A DNA stretch of 48,077 bases. It comes from Actinomycetota bacterium. Its GTDB lineage: Bacteria; Actinomycetota; Acidimicrobiia; Acidimicrobiales; Ilumatobacteraceae. Shown here piece by piece: positions 1 to 9,569 of the stretch. The translations under genes and the position numbers were made by a program. Under the pieces are notes generated by a model, which worked only from the letters and a program-made list of their open reading frames with translations, was not told the origin of the DNA and made no database searches. Position 1 is the stretch's first letter; each line of letters starts with the position of its first letter. The DNA lies in contig CAUJET010000176.1 of assembly GCA_963169665.1 (NCBI GenBank), forward strand, positions 1-48,077, in the 5' to 3' direction.

Positions 1-2271
1 CCGTTGGCGTCGAACTTGAACTTCGTGGCGGGTCAGACGGTGCCGAACGCGGTGATCGTCGGTGTGAGTGCTGACGGCAAGATCACGTTGTTCAACTCGT
101 CGGGTTCGTCGCATCTGGTGGTCGACGTCACCGGCTGGTTCGATGCCGCACCTGCGGTGCCCGACACCACCGGACCGGTGGTCAGCGCCCGCACGGTCTC
201 CGCGCTCACGGCCACGACGGCCAACGTGAACTGGACGACGGACGAGGCAGCCACGTCGCAGGTCGAATGGGGCACGACCACGTCGTACGGTTCGACGTCG
301 ACGTTGAACCCGTCGCTCGTCACGTCGCACACGGTCGGCCTGACCGGTCTCTCGGCGTCGACGCTCTACCACTACCGGATCCGCACCACGGACGCCGCGG
401 GGAACGAGACCGTGACCGCAGATGCGACCTTCACGACCGCAGCGGTCGGCGGATCGCTGGTGTACCTCTCGAGCCTCACTCCCTCGGTGGCGCCGGTGAA
501 CGGCTGGGGACCGATCGAGAATGATTCGTCGAACGGCGGAGACCTCGCGGCCGACGGCGTGACGCAGTCGATCAACGGCGTCGAGTTCGCCAAGGGCGTG
601 GGCGTCAACGCGGTGTCGGATGTCCGCTACACGGTTCCGGGTGGATGTACCACGTTCCTCGCAGAAGTCGGCGTGGACGATGAGGTCGGCGGCCTCGGCA
701 CGGTCGTGTTCCAGGTGTGGAATGCCACGTCGACCCAGCTGTACACCTCGGGTGCGCTGACCGGATCGTCGGCCGCTCGCCAGGTGAGCGTGCCGCTCGC
801 CGGTGTCACGACGCTCCGCCTCGTCGTCACCAATGGTGGCGACGACGAGTCGTTCGACCACGCGAACTGGGCCGACGCCCGGCTCGTCTGCAGCACCGGG
901 ACCGCCGACATCACGGCGCCGGGCATCAGCGCCGTCGCGTCCGGTTCGGTGACCTCGAGCGGCGCCACGATCACGTGGACGACGAATGAGGCGGCGACGT
1001 CTCAGGTCGAGTACGGGTTCACGACGGAGTACGGCAGCGTCTCGGCGCTGAACGCCACGGCGGTGTCGTCCCACTCCCGTGTGATCACCGGGCTGACGCC
1101 AAACAAGACCTACCACTACCGGGTCCGCAGCCGTGATGCCGGCGGCAACGTGTCGGTCTCGGCCGACGCGACGTTCTCGACCACCGGGTCCATGTCGCCT
1201 GCGTTCGCCAACCCGACCAGCTACCCGACGGGCGAGAAGTCCCACGGACTCGTCGCAGCGAACCTGAACGCCGGCGGGGTCGTCGACGTGGCGGTCGTCA
1301 ACACCGTGTCGAACACGGTCACCGTGATGCTCGGCACGGGCAGCGGCACGTTCGGAGCACCCGCTTCGTACGCCACGGGTCTCGAACCGAAGGCAGTGAC
1401 GGCGGGCGACCTCGATGGTGACGGCGATCTCGACCTCGTGACCTCGAACCAGGGTTCGGACAACATCTCGGTGTTGTTGAACAACGGTGCGGGCGTGTTC
1501 GGAGCCAAGACCGACTATGCAGCCTGCGGCGGCGCTCACGAGTCGACCCTGGCACTGCTCAACGGTGACAGCGATCTCGATGTCGCGGTGGCCTGCTGGG
1601 ATGGAACGGTCATCAGCGTGCTGCTCGGTGGCGCCGGCGGCAGCTTCGGAGCGAAGACAGATTTCGCCTCGGGGAGCACGCCGCTTCCGCTGGGTGGACC
1701 GCACTCGATCGTCGCACTGTTCGCCGACGGCGACGCCTTCCTCGACCTTGCGGTCGCCGACTATCTCGATGCGCGAGTCGGCATCTTGATGGGCAATGGC
1801 AACGGCACCTTCGATGCACCGGTGACCTATCCGGTCGGTGTCTACCCGCACTCGGTTCGGGCAGGTGACCTCAACGGTGACGGCGACGACGACCTGGTGA
1901 CGGCCAACGACACCACGAACGACGTGACGGTGTTGATCTCCAACGGCGACGGCACCTTCGAACCCGAGGTTGCGTACACCACGGTCAACACGGCGAAGTC
2001 GGTCGCCCTGGCGGACGTCAACAGCGATGGCGATCTCGATGTCGTGACGGCGAACATCAACGGCAACTACCCGGACCGGATCAACCCCGACGGTGCCGAC
2101 ATCTCCATCTTCTACGGCAACGGCGACGGCACGCTGCAAGCGCCGGTGACGTTGTTCAGCGCAGGGACCCCGTTCGCAGTGACGACGGCCGACCTCAATG
2201 CCGACGGCAAGCGGGACATCCTCGCAGCCAACTGGTGGGGCGGCACGCTGACCGTCCACCTCCAGTCCTGA
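1..2271 (+). CDS. Secreted multidomain surface protein, 3' part (Fn3, NPCBM, FG-GAP)
   Basis: The reading frame is open from the first base, so the gene starts outside the window and only its last ~756 codons are visible. Domains in order: the end of an actinobacterial cell-surface repeat (about residues 1-46, ending [10 protein letters not shown]); a fibronectin type III domain (55-146); an NPCBM-like carbohydrate-binding domain (150-298); a second, near-identical Fn3 (302-395); and FG-GAP/VCBS propeller repeats (400-755) with Asp-rich calcium loops such as [10 protein letters not shown]. Such proteins are exported and bind glycans or act as adhesins. No enzyme domain is visible here. The first repeat type recurs three times in the L,D-transpeptidase at 22364-24367. 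The exact role is unknown. Confidence 0.85.
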   Translation, partial: PLASNLNFVAGQTVPNAVIVGVSADGKITLFNSSGSSHLVVDVTGWFDAAPAVPDTTGPVVSARTVSALTATTANVNWTTDEAATSQVEWGTTTSYGSTSTLNPSLVTSHTVGLTGLSASTLYHYRIRTTDAAGNETVTADATFTTAAVGGSLVYLSSLTPSVAPVNGWGPIENDSSNGGDLAADGVTQSINGVEFAKGVGVNAVSDVRYTVPGGCTTFLAEVGVDDEVGGLGTVVFQVWNATSTQLYTSGALTGSSAARQVSVPLAGVTTLRLVVTNGGDDESFDHANWADARLVCSTGTADITAPGISAVASGSVTSSGATITWTTNEAATSQVEYGFTTEYGSVSALNATAVSSHSRVITGLTPNKTYHYRVRSRDAGGNVSVSADATFSTTGSMSPAFANPTSYPTGEKSHGLVAANLNAGGVVDVAVVNTVSNTVTVMLGTGSGTFGAPASYATGLEPKAVTAGDLDGDGDLDLVTSNQGSDNISVLLNNGAGVFGAKTDYAACGGAHESTLALLNGDSDLDVAVACWDGTVISVLLGGAGGSFGAKTDFASGSTPLPLGGPHSIVALFADGDAFLDLAVADYLDARVGILMGNGNGTFDAPVTYPVGVYPHSVRAGDLNGDGDDDLVTANDTTNDVTVLISNGDGTFEPEVAYTTVNTAKSVALADVNSDGDLDVVTANINGNYPDRINPDGADISIFYGNGDGTLQAPVTLFSAGTPFAVTTADLNADGKRDILAANWWGGTLTVHLQS

Positions 2272-2276
2272 GCGTC

Positions 2277-2317
2277 AGGCATCAGCGGCTCGCCGATCCG
2301 GCGGGCCGCTGATGCCT
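2277..2317. terminator. Bidirectional terminator hairpin between convergent genes
   Basis: A perfect 13-bp inverted repeat (arms 2277-2289 and 2305-2317) encloses a T-G wobble and a further 5-bp stem (2291-2295 with 2299-2303), leaving a 3-nt ATC loop. It starts 5 nt after the stop of the surface-protein gene and lies before the stop of the convergent glycosyltransferase gene. No T-run follows, as is common in high-GC actinobacteria. Confidence 0.75.
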
Positions 2318-2367
2318 CCATGGCCTTCGACGTGCGGTCCGTGTGCCGTGGATGCCGTGGGATGCCG

Positions 2368-3576
2368 TCAACCGTCGGCGAGTGCGGCCCTCGTGGCAGC
2401 CTGCACGAACGTTCGAACCACCGCAGGCGTGTACTCGGCGTCGTACAGGGCTGCTGCCGCGTGGGTGAGACGTTCCACGATGTCGGGTGATCGCATCAGC
2501 TCGACACAGGCGTGCGCGAACTGCACCGGATCGTCACGAATGATGAGGTGCTCGCCATCGACGACGTCGAGTCCCTCCGCGCCGACGGTCGTGGCCACGA
2601 CGGGGGCCCGATGTGCGAAGGCCTCGACGATCTTGATCCGAGTGCCGCCTCCGGACATCAGCGGGGCCGTGCAGATCGCGCCGCGCAGCTCGGTTTCGAT
2701 GGATTCGACCCTGCCGAGAAAGGCGACCGCCGGATCGCGGAGCCATCGCTCGACGTCGGGCGTCACCGCCCCGACGACGCGAAGCTGAGCATCCGGAACC
2801 TCCTGTCGGAGCACCGGCATCACTCGATCGATCAGGATCTGCAGTGCTTCGAGGTTCGGGCGGTAGGTCAGATTGCCGGCGAAGAGGAGGCGGTGGTCGA
2901 TCTGCGGTGCTGGACCATCGATCGCCTGTGGGAGCAGGTATCCGTTCGGCACTCGGTGCACGTCCGTGAATCCGAGCCGAGAGCAATCGAGGTCGCTGCA
3001 CACCAGCACGCCGTCGGCCGCCTCCCGGACGACGTTCTGGAGCCGGCGCCACCGCTGCATGTCGATCCGATCGATCATGCGGAACAACAGGTCTTTCGCC
3101 CCGCTCGGCCAACGCGGTTCGCTGGCCCGACGGTGCTCGATCTTGTAGTCCTCGAGGTCGTCGAAGTCCACCAGCAGGGCGCCGTCCGACCGGCCCCCGG
3201 GCATCGCCGGCCAGCCTGAGGAGTCGATCAGCCAGACGAGCTCGTGCTCCCGCTGGGCGAGTGCCGCGACCAGGTCTCCACGTACGAGTTCGTAGGCGAG
3301 CTTCGTGGCGTCCCAGGGCCACCGGGACCGTGCCCAACGAGCAAGGGCCTGGGGGGCAGCGCGTCGGGGCACCGCGATCGTGGCGCAGGAACGGACGCCC
3401 ACGTCGGACGGCACGACAGCGGCAGGCTCATCTGCGGGCAGGAGGAAGATGGCGTCGACGTCGAAATCCTCGACGAGCGCGCGCAGCTGGAGATGAGCCC
3501 GCAGGTTCGCGCCGGGAAACGGCGGCCAGACGGGACGCGTGGAGACGAAGACGACTCGTCGACGTTGCTGAGTCAT
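2368..3576 (-). CDS. GT-B glycosyltransferase, group 1 (GT4-like)
   Basis: A 402-residue GT-B fold enzyme, predicted to transfer a sugar from a nucleotide-sugar donor onto a growing envelope or exopolysaccharide. The N-terminus (VVFVSTRPVWPPFPGANLR) fits the acceptor-side Rossmann start. The C-terminal half has LLFAGNLTYRPN and the donor-site motif SGGGTRIKIVEAF, typical of the group-1 family. The start is preceded by AGGGGA a few bases upstream and lies 6 nt after the stop of the GT2 gene, so the two are co-transcribed. It is the last gene of a three-gene minus-strand operon. Donor and acceptor cannot be told from sequence. Confidence 0.85.
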   Translation of the reverse strand: MTQQRRRVVFVSTRPVWPPFPGANLRAHLQLRALVEDFDVDAIFLLPADEPAAVVPSDVGVRSCATIAVPRRAAPQALARWARSRWPWDATKLAYELVRGDLVAALAQREHELVWLIDSSGWPAMPGGRSDGALLVDFDDLEDYKIEHRRASEPRWPSGAKDLLFRMIDRIDMQRWRRLQNVVREAADGVLVCSDLDCSRLGFTDVHRVPNGYLLPQAIDGPAPQIDHRLLFAGNLTYRPNLEALQILIDRVMPVLRQEVPDAQLRVVGAVTPDVERWLRDPAVAFLGRVESIETELRGAICTAPLMSGGGTRIKIVEAFAHRAPVVATTVGAEGLDVVDGEHLIIRDDPVQFAHACVELMRSPDIVERLTHAAAALYDAEYTPAVVRTFVQAATRAALADG

Positions 3577-3582
3577 GATCCC

Positions 3583-4527
3583 CTACTTGTGATCGAGACG
3601 AAGGCCGAGGAGCCCGAGTGCGATGCCGCCACCGCGAACGGCCCGGCCGAGGTGGGTGAACGCGACGCCCCGGCTGCGCGGCAGCGCGGCAGCGGCACGA
3701 ACGACGCCGACGCTCATGTCGCGGGCAGCTCGGGCCAGAAGCCTCGGAACGGGCACGTCCGGGGAGAATCGGGCGATGTGGACGCCGGTGCGGAACTCGA
3801 AGCCGACCTGGAACGAGAACGTGCTCCGAGCGGGAGGCACGATCTCCCACACCAATGAGTTCGCTGCGTATCGGACGTTCGCACCGCGACCCTTGGCCGT
3901 GTTGAAGAAGGTGACGTCTTCGCCCCCCGTGGTGCCCAGCTCGGCCTCGAACCGCAGTCCGCTCTGTCGAAGCCAGGAAACGGAGATGAGGGCATTGCCG
4001 GTGATGCCGACCTCAGGAACACTTCCGTCCGGGTAGGTGACACCGAGTGCCGATGGCAGCTCATGGAGCCAGTTCGGTGCATCGGCCGGGAAACGTCGAT
4101 GCACGCTCCCGATCACGACGTCCGCGTCGGACGAGCGGCGTACGCGCTGCAACTCGTGCAGCCACGCCGGATCGGGCATCTCGTCGTCGTCGAGGAAGCA
4201 GAGGTCGGCCTCCGCCTCGACCGCTGCGTCGAGGAGTGCGTTGCGCGCCGCTGAAATGTTGCCGCTCGCCACGCCGAGCCATCTCGTGCCGAGCGGGAAT
4301 GCCTCGCTCCATCGTTCGGTGACCTCCCGCGCTGAGAGGTCCGGGTTGTCGTCGGCCACGGCGATCCCGACGGCGAAACCGTCGTAGCGACCTTCGACCG
4401 TCGAAGCGAGGTCCGCCAACAAACGATCCAGTTCCGCGTTTCGCCGATAGGTGCAGATGCCGATCAGCACCGGCGCCGCCCATGGCTGGGCCGCGGTGCT
4501 GACGTCAGGTCGGTCCGCCTGATTCAC
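3583..4527 (-). CDS. Glycosyltransferase family 2
   Basis: A 314-residue GT-A enzyme. It has the N-terminal LIGICTYRRNAELDRLLADL, the nucleotide-binding acid VADDNPD and the metal-binding LDDDE (DxD-type) motif. I chose the GTG start at 4527 because it overlaps the TGA of the upstream wecG-like gene in a GTGA arrangement, which indicates translational coupling; the open frame extends 51 nt further upstream within the neighbour. A possible membrane-associated C-terminal part (arginine-rich, with short hydrophobic stretches) follows the catalytic domain. Probable role is assembly of a surface polysaccharide with its two neighbours. Confidence 0.85.
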   Translation of the reverse strand: MNQADRPDVSTAAQPWAAPVLIGICTYRRNAELDRLLADLASTVEGRYDGFAVGIAVADDNPDLSAREVTERWSEAFPLGTRWLGVASGNISAARNALLDAAVEAEADLCFLDDDEMPDPAWLHELQRVRRSSDADVVIGSVHRRFPADAPNWLHELPSALGVTYPDGSVPEVGITGNALISVSWLRQSGLRFEAELGTTGGEDVTFFNTAKGRGANVRYAANSLVWEIVPPARSTFSFQVGFEFRTGVHIARFSPDVPVPRLLARAARDMSVGVVRAAAALPRSRGVAFTHLGRAVRGGGIALGLLGLRLDHK

Positions 4528-5318
4528 TCGACACCCGCTGCGGGTTGGGCTCCCCGTCGTCGACGCCATTCCCGCCACATGAGTTTGAAGATGAGGAGAT
4601 CATCGACGAGATATCGCTTCGCGAGCCGCCGAGGATCGGAGAGCAGTCGATGCAGCCACTCCAGTCCGGCCCGCTGCATCCAGTGCGGGGCCCGCTTCAC
4701 GAGGCCGAGATAGAACTCGGGGGAGGTGCCGACGAGCAGCACCACCGGCGGAGCCGGCGCGTTCGACCACCGTTGCTCCAGATGATCCGCCACGAGGTGA
4801 TGCTTCTGCATCGAGATCGCCACGAAGACGAACCGTGCGTCGATGCGGTCGACCGCTGCGACGATCTCGTCGATCAGCGTCCGAACTGCCACCGGGTCAT
4901 GGACGTCGACCATCGGCGGGACGACGATCTCGCTGTGTCGGTGCTCGGCAGACAGTCCTGCTGCGACGGCATCGCTCGGCGCGACGACCACCGTCGGCGT
5001 TCCACGAGCGACGAGCTCGGGCCAGAGGAGATTGAACAGGTCGCTCCCTGGCAGTCGGCGGGCGAGCGGTCGCCCGACGAGACGGCTGGTCCAGATGATC
5101 GGTGCGCCATCGGGCAGCAGCATCCATGATCGCTCCGCGACGCGGCGTTCGGCAGGGAACCGGTCGTACCGCACGATGTGATCGGTGTTCGGTGTGACGA
5201 CGCAGCGGAACTCGGGTCGAGCGTCACGTCCCTCATCGGCGATGTGGCGAGCGACCTCATCGATTGTCGAGTCGGCGACGAAGTCGAGTCCGAAAACTCG
5301 TTCGGTACGCAGCGTCAT
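4524..5318 (-). CDS. WecG/TagA/CpsF-family glycosyltransferase
   Basis: A 264-residue GT26-family enzyme. Family members transfer N-acetylmannosamine-type sugars to lipid-linked intermediates in enterobacterial common antigen, teichoic acid or capsule synthesis. Visible family motifs are TPNTDHIVRYD, LLPDGAPIIW, a conserved GSDLF, and the C-terminal block RAPHWMQRAGLEWLHRLL followed by PRRLAKRYL. I chose the ATG at 5318 because MTLRTERVFGLDF matches the family's N-terminus and an AGGTG precedes it; the open frame upstream, back to 5510, has basic, non-homologous composition. First gene of the operon wecG-like, GT2, GT4. The divergent acyltransferase gene begins 191 nt away. Confidence 0.85.
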   Translation of the reverse strand: MTLRTERVFGLDFVADSTIDEVARHIADEGRDARPEFRCVVTPNTDHIVRYDRFPAERRVAERSWMLLPDGAPIIWTSRLVGRPLARRLPGSDLFNLLWPELVARGTPTVVVAPSDAVAAGLSAEHRHSEIVVPPMVDVHDPVAVRTLIDEIVAAVDRIDARFVFVAISMQKHHLVADHLEQRWSNAPAPPVVLLVGTSPEFYLGLVKRAPHWMQRAGLEWLHRLLSDPRRLAKRYLVDDLLIFKLMWREWRRRRGAQPAAGVE

Positions 5319-5509
5319 GGTCTTCACCTGGAGTGTGTCGGCATCGGTCCCGAAGATCTTGAGCGTTCGTTGACACTGGCGACGGGGCGAGGTGGACCCT
5401 ATACCGCGCCGATGGGACGCCCGCATCGGCCGGACACCATCGTGACCACGCGGTGTACGATCGACTCGGTGATTGCCTCGTCCGCTGACGTGGCGGCGGA
5501 GGAGCAGCA

Positions 5510-6541
5510 ATGGAAGCCATGCCGGATGAGACGGTCCGTCGCGAACGGATGCCCAGGTATCCGGCCCTCACGGGATGGCGTGGCATCAGCATCCTCGTGG
5601 TGCTCGCCTCGCACTGGTTGCCGCTCGGCCCGAAGCGCTTCGGATTCAATGAAGCGGCCGGCCTCTTCGGCATGGCCCTCTTCTTCTGTCTGTCGGGCTT
5701 CCTGATCGCCTCGACGCTGATCTACGACGACTCGGTGAAGAGCTTCATGATCCGCCGGTTGTGTCGCATCGTTCCCTTGACGTGGGTCTGCGTGGCCATC
5801 GCCATGCTGGCTGGGGGCCTCGGGGTCGTCGGGATGTTCGCCCACCTCTTCTTCTTCGAGAACGTCCCCCCGTACTTCCTGGTCGACCATACGGCACACC
5901 TGTGGAGCCTGTGTGTCGAGATCCACTTCTACTTCGCGATGGCTGCGCTGTACGCCGTGCTCCGTCGCCGGATGTTCGGCCTCCTGCCGTACCTGTGCAT
6001 CGGGATCACCTTGCTGCGGGTGCTCGCTGGGCGCCCTGTCTCGATCTTCACCCCGTTCAGAGTCGACGAGATCCTCGTCGGGGCATGGATCGCCACATGC
6101 GTCCACCGTGATCGACTCGCCGACGTGTGGGGTCAGCGCACCAGGTTCGACCTCACGACGCGTGTGCCGATGGTCGGCACGGCGGTCGCACCGGCCGCGC
6201 TGCTCGCGCTGTCCTGTCTTCCCGAGCCCGTTGCACTCGACTACCTCCGCCCGTACTTCGCTGCGTGGCTGGTCGCCACCAGCTTGGTCGCCGTCTCGGG
6301 CCCGGTCTTCGATCTGCTGCGCTGGAAGTGGCTCTCGTACGTCGCCGAGATCTCGTTCGCCGTCTACATCTTCCACGGCCCGATGACGATGGGCTGGATG
6401 GGGAGTGGATCGAAGGTGATCAAGTACGCCAAGCGGGTGCCGGTGGCCGCTGCGACGTTCGGAACCGCCCACCTCTCCACCCGGCACTTCGAAGCCTGGT
6501 GGATCCGATTCGGGCGCCGGCTGTCGGACAGAGTTCGCTGA
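5510..6541 (+). CDS. Acyltransferase family 3 membrane protein (OafA-like)
   Basis: A 343-residue integral membrane acyltransferase of the type that O-acetylates or otherwise acylates exported polysaccharides and antibiotics. The N-terminus PALTGWRGISILVVLASHW contains the usual R and the conserved His after the first membrane segment, followed by GMALFFCLSGFLIASTL and a SFMIRRLCRIVPL loop, all typical of the family. About nine to ten hydrophobic helices follow. GGAGGA precedes the ATG by about 6 nt. Divergent from the three glycosyltransferases, so modification of the same polysaccharide is a reasonable inference. It is followed by the ribosomal leader. Confidence 0.85.
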   Translation: MEAMPDETVRRERMPRYPALTGWRGISILVVLASHWLPLGPKRFGFNEAAGLFGMALFFCLSGFLIASTLIYDDSVKSFMIRRLCRIVPLTWVCVAIAMLAGGLGVVGMFAHLFFFENVPPYFLVDHTAHLWSLCVEIHFYFAMAALYAVLRRRMFGLLPYLCIGITLLRVLAGRPVSIFTPFRVDEILVGAWIATCVHRDRLADVWGQRTRFDLTTRVPMVGTAVAPAALLALSCLPEPVALDYLRPYFAAWLVATSLVAVSGPVFDLLRWKWLSYVAEISFAVYIFHGPMTMGWMGSGSKVIKYAKRVPVAAATFGTAHLSTRHFEAWWIRFGRRLSDRVR

Positions 6542-6550
6542 CAGCGCAGG

Positions 6551-6580
6551 TTGCCGTCGCGGCCGTGCGGCCGGTAGCGT
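6551..6580 (+). promoter_or_regulatory. Candidate promoter for the rplC operon
   Basis: TTGCCG (6551-6556) and TAGCGT (6575-6580) are separated by 18 bp, a plausible actinobacterial sigma70-type pair. The TAGCGT keeps only the T, A and final T positions of the -10 consensus. It sits just after the acyltransferase stop and upstream of the structured leader, leaving a leader of about 265 nt. Pattern-based only. Confidence 0.3.
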
Positions 6581-6607
6581 TGCGAAGTCAATTTACGTCC
6601 GGGTGCG

Positions 6608-6827
6608 CCCCTCGATCTGCTCTCGTGCAGCCCGAGGGGGACCACACGGCAACAACTCAACTCGGTGCTCCGCCGGTCAGTCCGACCTGCGGAGCATTTG
6701 CGTGAACGGCGCCCGTTTCATCAGGCGCCGTGCCACTCGTGCGAGGCAATCGGCTGTGAACCGCAGCTGCCCAGCTCGCGAAGTACCAGCTCAGACGGAT
6801 TGAAGACACTGCCCGGCACCCGCCGGG
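6608..6827 (+). promoter_or_regulatory. Hairpin-rich 5' leader of the ribosomal protein operon
   Basis: The 308-base stretch 6542-6849 has no convincing gene and contains four perfect inverted repeats in the sense of the operon. (a) CCCCTCG/CGAGGGG, arms 6608-6614 and 6633-6639, with an inner CTGC/GCAG stem. (b) TGCTCCGC/GCGGAGCA, arms 6666-6673 and 6689-6696, with inner CGG/CCG. (c) ACGGCGCC/GGCGCCGT, arms 6706-6713 and 6724-6731. (d) CCCGGC/GCCGGG, arms 6812-6817 and 6822-6827, immediately before the AAGGA and AAAGG ribosome-binding stretch of rplC. Autogenous control by a ribosomal protein is known for S10 operons in other bacteria; whether this leader does that is inference. Confidence 0.5.
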
Positions 6828-6849
6828 TCCGAAGGAAAAGGCTGCCGAC

Positions 6850-7515
6850 ATGGCACTGAAAGCGATCGTTGGCGAGAAAGTCGCCATGAGCCAGGTGTGG
6901 GTGAACGACAAAGTCGTGCCCGTCACCGTGCTCCGCGTCGAGCCTGCACGCATCGTGCAGGTGAAGACCACCGAGCGCGACGGGTACACCGCCCTCCAGG
7001 TCACCTACGGCCAGAAGGACGCGAAGAAGCTCACCAAGCCCGAGGCCGGGCACTTCGCGAAGGCTGGCGTGCAGCCTGGTCGTCGTCTGGTGGAGCTGCG
7101 TCTCGACTCCGTGGACGGCTTCGAGGTCGGCCAGGAGATCTCGGTCGACATGCTCGCCGAGGGCACCAAGGTCGACGTCACCGCGGTCAGCCGTGGCAAG
7201 GGCTTCGCCGGCGGCATGAAGCGTCACAACTTCGCCGGCCAGGGCGCCAGCCACGGTAACCACAAGCACCACCGTGCACCGGGCTCGATCGGCTCGTGCA
7301 GCTTCCCGGGTCGCGTGTTCAAGGGCCTGCGCATGGCCGGCCACATGGGCCACGAGCAGGTCACCACGCTGAACCTCGAGGTGGTCCAGGCCGACACCGA
7401 GCGCAACCTGCTGCTGGTGAAGGGCTCCGTGCCGGGCCCCAACGGTGGTGTCGTCATCGTCCGCAACGCCGTCAAGGGCGCCAAAGCCTCCGGTGGGCAG
7501 AAGGGAGCGCAGTGA
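6850..7515 (+). CDS. rplC: 50S ribosomal protein L3
   Basis: A 221-residue L3, near the usual length (about 210). It binds 23S rRNA near the peptidyl transferase centre and nucleates 50S assembly. The conserved central loop [15 protein letters not shown], followed by GQGASHG and HRAPGSIG, is intact, as is [14 protein letters not shown]. First gene of the operon here: the rpsJ gene that normally precedes it is absent. AAAGG lies 8 nt before the ATG. The TGA stop overlaps the rplD ATG by one base (TGATG). Confidence 0.98.
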   Translation: MALKAIVGEKVAMSQVWVNDKVVPVTVLRVEPARIVQVKTTERDGYTALQVTYGQKDAKKLTKPEAGHFAKAGVQPGRRLVELRLDSVDGFEVGQEISVDMLAEGTKVDVTAVSRGKGFAGGMKRHNFAGQGASHGNHKHHRAPGSIGSCSFPGRVFKGLRMAGHMGHEQVTTLNLEVVQADTERNLLLVKGSVPGPNGGVVIVRNAVKGAKASGGQKGAQ

Positions 7516-8144
7516 TGGCCTCCATCGCCGTGAAGACCGTCTCGGGCAAGAGCGCCGGTGACGTGCAGGTCGCCGACGACGTGTTCGGCATCCAGCCGAA
7601 CGTGCCGGTCCTGCACCAGGTGGTCACCGCCCAGCTCGCCGCCCGCCGTGCGGGCACGCAGAGCACCAAGACCCGCGCCGAGGTGTCGGGTGGCGGCAAG
7701 AAGCCGTTCAAGCAGAAGGGCACGGGCAACGCCCGTCAGGGCTCGACCCGTGCACCGCATTTCAGCGGTGGTGGCGTCGCCCTCGGCCCCAAGCCGCGCA
7801 AGTACGACCAGCGCACCCCCAAGAAGATGATCAACCTCGCCCTGCGCTCGGCCCTCAGCGACCGCGCCGCCGAGGGCAAGGTCGTCGTCGTCGACGAGTG
7901 GGGCTTCGACGCCCCGAAGACCAAGGCCGCCAAGGCTGCCCTGGCCTCGCTCGGCATCGAGGGCAAGGCGCTGGTGGTCGTCGACCGCGACGACATCAAC
8001 ACGATCAAGAGCTTCCTCAACCTGCGTGAGGTGCAGCTGATCGAGCGTGCCGAGCTGAACGCCTACGACATCCTCTGCAACGAGTACGTCGTCTTCAGCA
8101 AGGCCACCCTCCCCGTTTCGAAGACCGAAAGCGCTGTGTCATGA
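7515..8144 (+). CDS. rplD: 50S ribosomal protein L4
   Basis: A 209-residue L4, which lines the polypeptide exit tunnel and in several bacteria represses its own operon. The tunnel loop is recognisable (KKPFKQKGTGNARQGSTRAP) and the C-terminal globular part is complete. I chose the ATG at 7515, which overlaps the rplC stop; the open frame runs back further, but only inside rplC. The end overlaps rplW by 4 nt (ATGA). As a possible leader-binding regulator it is the first candidate to test against the hairpins at 6608-6827. Confidence 0.97.
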   Translation: MASIAVKTVSGKSAGDVQVADDVFGIQPNVPVLHQVVTAQLAARRAGTQSTKTRAEVSGGGKKPFKQKGTGNARQGSTRAPHFSGGGVALGPKPRKYDQRTPKKMINLALRSALSDRAAEGKVVVVDEWGFDAPKTKAAKAALASLGIEGKALVVVDRDDINTIKSFLNLREVQLIERAELNAYDILCNEYVVFSKATLPVSKTESAVS

Positions 8145-8431
8145 AAGACCCTCGCGACATCATCATCGCCCCCATCGTCTCGGAGAAGAGCTACGGCCTC
8201 ATCGAGCAGGGTGTCTACACCTTCAAGGTCCACACCGACGCCAGCAAGCCCGAGATCCACGACGCCGTCGAGGCGATCTGGGGCGTCAAGGTCGTCAAGG
8301 TGAACACCCTGAACCGCAAGGGCAAGAAGACCCGAGCACGCCGCGCGAACAAGCAGGGCTCCAAGCCCGACACCAAGCGCGCCATCGTCACCCTGGCAGC
8401 GGGCAACGAGATCCCGCTGTTCGAGAACTGA
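8141..8431 (+). CDS. rplW: 50S ribosomal protein L23
   Basis: A 96-residue L23, which sits at the tunnel exit and is the docking site for trigger factor and SRP. The N-terminal [18 protein letters not shown] is the family signature, and the loop with [20 protein letters not shown] is standard. Its ATG overlaps the rplD stop (ATGA), implying coupled translation. Confidence 0.97.
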   Translation: MKDPRDIIIAPIVSEKSYGLIEQGVYTFKVHTDASKPEIHDAVEAIWGVKVVKVNTLNRKGKKTRARRANKQGSKPDTKRAIVTLAAGNEIPLFEN

Positions 8432-8441
8432 GCAACGAGCC

Positions 8442-9278
<837 letters not shown>

Positions 9279-9284
9279 TCACCC

Positions 9285-9569
9285 ATGTCACGCAGTCTGA
9301 AGAAGGGCCCCTTCGTCGACGACCACCTGTTGAAGAAGGTGGACGCGCAGAACGCGGCCGGCGAGCGCAAGGTCATCAAGACCTGGAGCCGTCGCAGCAC
9401 CATCATCCCCGACATGGTCGGGCACACCATCGCCGTCCACGACGGTCGCAAGCACGTGCCGGTGTACGTCACCGAGAGCATGGTCGGTCACAAGCTGGGT
9501 GAGTTCAGCCCCACTCGTACCTTCAAGTACCACGCCGGCCAGGAGAAGAACGCGAAGGGTCGCCGCTGA
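9285..9569 (+). CDS. rpsS: 30S ribosomal protein S19
   Basis: A 94-residue S19 of the 30S head, which contacts S13 and the A-site tRNA. The family block [19 protein letters not shown] and the later [13 protein letters not shown] are intact. The upstream GGAGGTAATC, ending just inside rplB, is a nearly ideal Shine-Dalgarno match, stronger than at most genes in this operon. The TGA overlaps the rplV ATG by one base. Confidence 0.98.
   Translation: MSRSLKKGPFVDDHLLKKVDAQNAAGERKVIKTWSRRSTIIPDMVGHTIAVHDGRKHVPVYVTESMVGHKLGEFSPTRTFKYHAGQEKNAKGRR

Noticed and set aside
5370..5405. TTGACA and TATACC resembling a promoter between wecG-like and acyltransferase genes
   Set aside because: The spacing is about 24 bp instead of 16-19, so it does not fit a normal sigma70 promoter.
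6541..6849. A tRNA or small gene in the leader before rplC
   Set aside because: No T-loop consensus or cloverleaf could be made, and the open frames there have no ribosomal or other homology.
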